A DNA stretch of 64,000 nucleotides from positions 434,001 to 498,000 of the forward strand of contig NZ_LT963352.1 of NCBI RefSeq assembly GCF_900236475.1, given 5' to 3'. The stretch is from Streptomyces chartreusis NRRL 3882 (GTDB lineage Bacteria > Actinomycetota > Actinomycetes > Streptomycetales > Streptomycetaceae). Numbering within the stretch: the first letter of the stretch is position 1; every line of letters starts with the position of its first letter. The notes below the pieces were generated by a model, which saw nothing but the letters and a program-made list of their open reading frames with translations, had not been told where the DNA came from and searched no databases. Positions 60,659 through 64,000 of this stretch are shown here, piece after piece. The position numbers and the translations under genes were made by a program.

Positions 60659-61630
60659 ATGGTGCAAATCGGATACACGATGATGACCGAGCAGGCCGGC
60701 CCCCGAGAGCTCGTCGACCATGTGGTGCGGGCCGAGGAGGCGGGCTTCGACTTCTCGGTGACCTCCGACCACTACTTCCCGTGGCTGCGCTCGCAGGGTC
60801 ACTCGCCCTACGCGTGGGCGGTGCTCGGTGCGGCCGCCCAGGCCACGTCACGTATCCCGCTGATGACGTACGTGACGTGCCCGACGTTCCGCTACCACCC
60901 GGCGGTGGTGGCGCAGAAGGCGGCGACGGTCCAGTTGCTGTCCGAGGGGCGGTTCCGGCTGGGACTCGGCTCCGGCGAGAACCTCAACGAGCACGTGGTG
61001 GGCGGCGGCTGGCCGTCCGTCGACGTGCGGCACGAGATGTTCGAGGAGGCCGTGGAGATCATCCGCGCCCTCTTCAAGGGCGGCCACGTCAACCGTCGCG
61101 GCACGCACTTCGACGTGGAGTCGGCCCGGCTGTGGGACCTGCCGGACGAGGCGCCGCCCATCGGCATCGCCGTCTCCGGGGAGCAGTCGTGCGAGCTGGC
61201 GGGCCGGCTGGGCGATCTGGTGATCGCCACGGAGCCCAAGGCGGGGCTGCTGGAGGCGTTCGACCGGCACGGCGGCGAGGGCAAGCCCCGCGTGGGCCAG
61301 CTGCCGGTCTGCTACGACCCCGACCGGGACACGGCTGTCAAGCGCGCCCACTCCCAGTTCCGCTGGTTCGGCAGCGGCTGGAAGGTCAACTCGGAACTGC
61401 CGCACCCGGATTCCTTCGAGGCGGCGACCCAGTTCGTCACGCCCGACGACGTCGCCGACGCGATCCCGTGCGGTGACGACCCGGACGCCTTCGTCGAGGC
61501 CGTGCGCCCGTACGCCGAGGCCGGTTTCACCGAGGTCGCCCTGGTCCAGATCGGTGGCGAGTCGCAGCCGGCGTATCTGGACTGGTCGGAGAAGACCCTG
61601 CTGCCCGCCCTGCGCGACGCGTTCGGCTGA
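60659..61630 (+). CDS. LLM-class (F420-dependent) oxidoreductase
   Basis: A 323-residue luciferase-like monooxygenase-fold protein: VRAEEAGFDFSVTSDHYFPW, TVQLLSEGRFRLGLGSGENL, NEHVVGGGWPSVDVRHEMFE and PIGIAVSGEQSCELAGRLGD. This matches the F420-dependent, glucose-6-phosphate-dehydrogenase-like subgroup abundant in Streptomyces. The substrate is unknown. ATG 60659 has AGGGGA ten bases upstream. Divergent from the serine hydrolase gene with 72 bases between starts. Confidence 0.88.
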   Translation: MVQIGYTMMTEQAGPRELVDHVVRAEEAGFDFSVTSDHYFPWLRSQGHSPYAWAVLGAAAQATSRIPLMTYVTCPTFRYHPAVVAQKAATVQLLSEGRFRLGLGSGENLNEHVVGGGWPSVDVRHEMFEEAVEIIRALFKGGHVNRRGTHFDVESARLWDLPDEAPPIGIAVSGEQSCELAGRLGDLVIATEPKAGLLEAFDRHGGEGKPRVGQLPVCYDPDRDTAVKRAHSQFRWFGSGWKVNSELPHPDSFEAATQFVTPDDVADAIPCGDDPDAFVEAVRPYAEAGFTEVALVQIGGESQPAYLDWSEKTLLPALRDAFG

Positions 61631-61737
61631 GCCCCCGGGCCTGCGCAGACCGTGAACGGCGAGGCCGGCGGGTGCCGATAGGCTGCCGTCCGCACAGCGT
61701 GCAGTCAGATCCGCCCCGCCTCGCCCCAAGGAGAGTC

Positions 61738-62778
61738 GTGACCGTCGCCCTCACCCCGCCCGAGACGTCCCCCGCGCCGTCGGCGCCCGTCTCCGAGCCG
61801 ATCGCGCGGGACGCGCGGGAGTTCGGGGCGTACGCCCGGACCGGAGGGTGGGCCTTCGGGCTGAAGGTGGCGCGCAGCGTGCGGCCCGGCGGGCAGGGAG
61901 CGGACGAGACGCCGAAGGTGTCGGCGAAGGAGTTCGCGGAACTCGCCGGGTGCTCCCCGGAGCGGGTCATGCGCTACTACAAGGCGTGGGACCGGGCGGC
62001 CGACGACGGGCTGGTCCCGCACTTCGAGGCGCTGACGCCGGGTCAGGACGTGGAACTGCCGGACGCCGACGTGTGGCTGGGCTACTACGTCTCCCGCTCC
62101 GGCGCCACGTCCGAGCGCGGCACCGCCATCGCCGAGGCCGCCCAGGCGGAGGGCATCCGGCCCACGAAGGCGCTGGAGGTCGCGGAGAACCCGACCGCTC
62201 TGCGCGCCGCGATCCTCGCCGACCCGGCAACCGCCCGCGCGGCCCGCCAGGCCCTGCTGGACCGGGTCCGGGAGGACCCGGGCCTCCAGTCCGAGCTGGC
62301 CCGTGACGTCGTGCGCACCGACGAGCTGAAGAAGGCCGTCGCCGACGAGAGCAGGGCGGCCGACCGGATCGGATACGTGCGCCAGATCGCCGAGTCGGGG
62401 CAGATCAGAACGCCCGCGGGGCAGACCGTGGACGCGCCGGCCGACCTCCGCCAGGAGGCCGAGCGGCACCTGTCGCTCATCGACGAACTGGACGAGGGCG
62501 AGGACGCCGGCGAGTGGGCCGCCGAGGCGTACGACACCATGAAGTCCCTGGTCGTCGAGACCGTCGAGACCGACCCGGGCCTGCGGGTGCGGGAGCGGCG
62601 CACGAAGTTCTACAGCAGCCTCCAGAGGGCGACCAAGGTGTTCGAGGAGCTGACCTTCGACGACGCCGGGGAGTTCTACGAGGACGACATGGTCCAGCGT
62701 CTGGAGGAGCTCCAGCGGGCCGTGGCCGTGTGCATCGAGTCCCTGCGCGGTGCCCGCGGGAATCACCCGGAGAGCTGA
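61738..62778 (+). CDS. Hypothetical protein with HTH-like N-terminal region
   Basis: A 346-residue protein I do not place confidently. Residues about 20-90 (EFGAYARTGGWAFGLKVARS; SAKEFAELAGCSPERVMRYY) look like a helix-turn-helix segment. The centre is acidic and helical (LARDVVRTDELKKAVADESR) and the C-terminal part (KFYSSLQRATKVFEELTFDD) also helical. It may be a nucleoid or plasmid-partition-related DNA-binding protein, but this is weak. GTG 61738 has AAGGAG five bases upstream. It is followed by the SsgA-like gene 66 bases on. Confidence 0.7.
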   Translation: MTVALTPPETSPAPSAPVSEPIARDAREFGAYARTGGWAFGLKVARSVRPGGQGADETPKVSAKEFAELAGCSPERVMRYYKAWDRAADDGLVPHFEALTPGQDVELPDADVWLGYYVSRSGATSERGTAIAEAAQAEGIRPTKALEVAENPTALRAAILADPATARAARQALLDRVREDPGLQSELARDVVRTDELKKAVADESRAADRIGYVRQIAESGQIRTPAGQTVDAPADLRQEAERHLSLIDELDEGEDAGEWAAEAYDTMKSLVVETVETDPGLRVRERRTKFYSSLQRATKVFEELTFDDAGEFYEDDMVQRLEELQRAVAVCIESLRGARGNHPES

Positions 62779-62814
62779 GCATCTTGTGCGTGTGGGGGGT
62801 ACTAGAGGGCTCTA
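62779..62814 (+). promoter_or_regulatory. SigB/SigH-type promoter plus palindrome before the SsgA-like gene
   Basis: GCAT (62779-62782), 14 bases, GGGTAC (62797-62802): an exact match to the Streptomyces SigB-family consensus GNNT-N14-16-GGGTAY. Directly after it lies TAGAG-GG-CTCTA (62803-62814), a perfect palindrome at the expected transcription start, possibly an operator. The leader of about 35 bases contains the GGAGG ribosome site. Confidence 0.6.
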
Positions 62815-62844
62815 CGTCGGTTGGTTCCTCCCGGAGGCCCTTTC

Positions 62845-63270
62845 GTGAACTCCTTCGTGCACAAGACCCTGGTGGTGCAGCTCCAGGCGGGTGACACGGA
62901 CCGTTTCTCCGTGCTCGCCCACCTGAGCTACGACGCCGCGGACCCGTTCGCCGTCACCGTCGTCTTCAGCCACGACGGCCGTGTCCTCGCCCGCTGGCAG
63001 CTGGACCGCGAGATGCTCGGTGAGGCGCTGCGGCGTCCGGTCGGAGTGGGGGACGTGCGGATGCGTCCCGAGTCGCACGGCATGTGGCAGGAGCTGCGCC
63101 TGGAGTTCCTCGGTGACGCCCGTCCGGACGGGGGCCGGCACCACGCGGTGGTGTTCGCCTGGGCCCCGGCGTTCGCGGCGTTCCTGCGGGAGACGCACGA
63201 GGTGGTCCCGCCGGGCCGCGAGGACGTCCGCGTCGACGACTTCCTGGCGGACGTCATCGCGGGGGGCTGA
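62845..63270 (+). CDS. SsgA-like protein (SALP), sporulation/cell-division regulator family
   Basis: A 141-residue SALP. Typical elements: VLAHLSYDAADPFAVTVVFS, RVLARWQLDREMLGEALRRP and VGVGDVRMRPESHGMWQELR. SALPs occur only in sporulating actinomycetes and control peptidoglycan and septum placement during spore formation. The best start is GTG 62845 (VNSFVHKTLVVQLQ), with GGAGG about six bases upstream; a TTG at 62821 would be in frame but has no such site. A SigB-type promoter precedes it. It converges on the DUF6328 gene. Confidence 0.87.
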   Translation: MNSFVHKTLVVQLQAGDTDRFSVLAHLSYDAADPFAVTVVFSHDGRVLARWQLDREMLGEALRRPVGVGDVRMRPESHGMWQELRLEFLGDARPDGGRHHAVVFAWAPAFAAFLRETHEVVPPGREDVRVDDFLADVIAGG

Positions 63271-63310
63271 CCCGGGGACGAGCCGAGCAGCCGTACTCAT
63301 GCCGCGGCCG

Positions 63311-63808
63311 TCACTTCGACGTGTGGCGGTGCCGGGTCCACAGAGGCAGGGCGAACCAGCACAGCAGGTACCAGCCGACGACGCCGGCGACGAGGTAGGG
63401 CACGAAGCCGTCGTGCGTCGCCACGCGCAGGATCAGCAGCAGTGAGGCGGTTGTCGTGGCGAGCAGCAGCACGAGGCCGAGCAGCGTCAGCCGGGAGGCA
63501 AGCCGCACCGCCTGGGGCTTGACGCGCCGCCCGGAGACCAGGCGGTGCAGGGACACCGGCCCGATGAGCGCCCCGGTCGCGCACGCGCCGAGGACGACCG
63601 TCACGAGGTAGATCAGCTGGTCCGTGTCGGTCAGGTCGTCGTACTTGTCGGTGAACACCACGGTGAGCAGAAAGCCGAACAGGATCTGTACGCCCATCTG
63701 GGCCACCCGGACCTCCTGGATGAGCTCCTGCCACATCCGGTCCGCTCTCTCCTCCTCCGTCTCGTTGCGCCCCCGGCGCCTGGGCGCGCCGTCTGCCGTG
63801 TCCGCCAC
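63311..63808 (-). CDS. DUF6328-like membrane protein
   Basis: A 165-residue protein with about four membrane spans after a charged cytoplasmic start (GRNETEEERADRMWQELIQE). Spans include VRVAQMGVQILFGFLLTVVF, LIYLVTVVLGACATGALIGP, LTLLGLVLLLATTTASLLLI and LVAGVVGWYLLCWFALPLW. This matches small Streptomyces DUF6328 proteins as I remember them. GTG 63808 has GGGGAGG upstream. Function unknown. Convergent with the SsgA-like gene. Confidence 0.75.
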   Translation of the reverse strand: MADTADGAPRRRGRNETEEERADRMWQELIQEVRVAQMGVQILFGFLLTVVFTDKYDDLTDTDQLIYLVTVVLGACATGALIGPVSLHRLVSGRRVKPQAVRLASRLTLLGLVLLLATTTASLLLILRVATHDGFVPYLVAGVVGWYLLCWFALPLWTRHRHTSK

Positions 63809-63955
63809 TGTTCCTCCCCGGTGTGAGACGTGGTCCTTCTCTCACGCGGGTTCCCCGTAAGCGGCCGTCGTCCCGGCCCCGTACGGCGGTTTGAGCGATC
63901 AGCGGACGGTTACACGGACGGCGACTGACGCACAGCCCGAGGAGGTCGTGGACGC

Positions 63956-64000
63956 ATGTCCGGTACGCAGCTCACCGTCACGCTCAGCGGCGGGGGTGCC
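63956..64000 (+). CDS. Start of a gene cut by the window end
   Basis: ATG 63956 with GGAGG about ten bases upstream encodes MSGTQLTVTLSGGGA before the window ends. Too short to identify. A GTG at 63948 in another frame is closer to the ribosome site but gives an unconvincing peptide. Confidence 0.4.
   Translation, partial: MSGTQLTVTLSGGGA

Overview
The window is chromosomal DNA from a Streptomyces or a very close relative. The evidence is the very high G+C content, frequent GTG starts, a GlgE-pathway glycogen/trehalose cluster, a Wbl (WhiB-like) protein, an SsgA-like protein, DUF5133 proteins, and many SigB-type regulators (STAS, HATPase and PP2C proteins). I see no rRNA, tRNA, CRISPR array, transposase or phage gene. 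All gene identities come from reading the translations; no database search was run.

Layout. 1-12.8 kb: a two-domain VOC protein, then glgX with a degenerate RsbW-like gene (minus strand), a DUF5133 gene, and the collinear run glgE-treS-mak-glgB. Together these convert trehalose to maltose, maltose 1-phosphate and branched alpha-glucan. A YbdK-type carboxylate-amine ligase follows. 12.8-16.2 kb: a small membrane protein, a long-chain acyl-CoA synthetase with an altered P-loop, an HATPase anti-sigma-like protein and a PRC-barrel protein. 16.3-22.0 kb: a partner-switching block made of a STAS protein followed by rsbR-rsbS-rsbT, an HATPase-SpoIIE fusion and a GAF-PP2C phosphatase. The last five genes overlap end to end, as in a stressosome module. 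22-29.8 kb: an NDH-2-like oxidoreductase, an FUSC membrane protein, a DUF1206 operon carrying a 36-bp tandem duplication, a SigB/SigF-type sigma factor with a second DUF5133 gene, and another HATPase.

29.8-44.5 kb: a PLP decarboxylase, a stand-alone cNMP-binding domain, an MFS exporter, a divergent LysE/ArgP pair with clear palindromes between them, a TetR/saccharopine-dehydrogenase-like pair, a Wbl protein, DUF6098 and DUF488 proteins, an FAD dehydrogenase with a TetR regulator beside a strong palindromic operator, an AlkB-like protein, a metallo-beta-lactamase-fold protein, a DUF4032 protein and a universal stress protein. 44.6-48.2 kb: a translationally coupled trio of receiver-TrxR-like flavoprotein, cNMP-domain histidine kinase and UBP zinc-finger protein. 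It looks like a phosphorelay acting directly on a redox enzyme, and it is the most system-like feature without an obvious described role.

48.2-64 kb: a LAL (large LuxR-type) regulator, an SGNH hydrolase, a TerD-CAP-CAP fusion, an AIM24 protein, and a TPR/polyprenyl-synthase operon behind an 18-bp perfect inverted repeat containing two identical operator-like sites. These are followed by a membrane-anchored pseudokinase, a serine hydrolase, an LLM oxidoreductase, an unassigned protein, an SsgA-like protein behind a SigB-type promoter, a DUF6328 protein and a truncated final gene. The window as a whole leans toward stress, redox and developmental signalling plus storage-carbohydrate metabolism.
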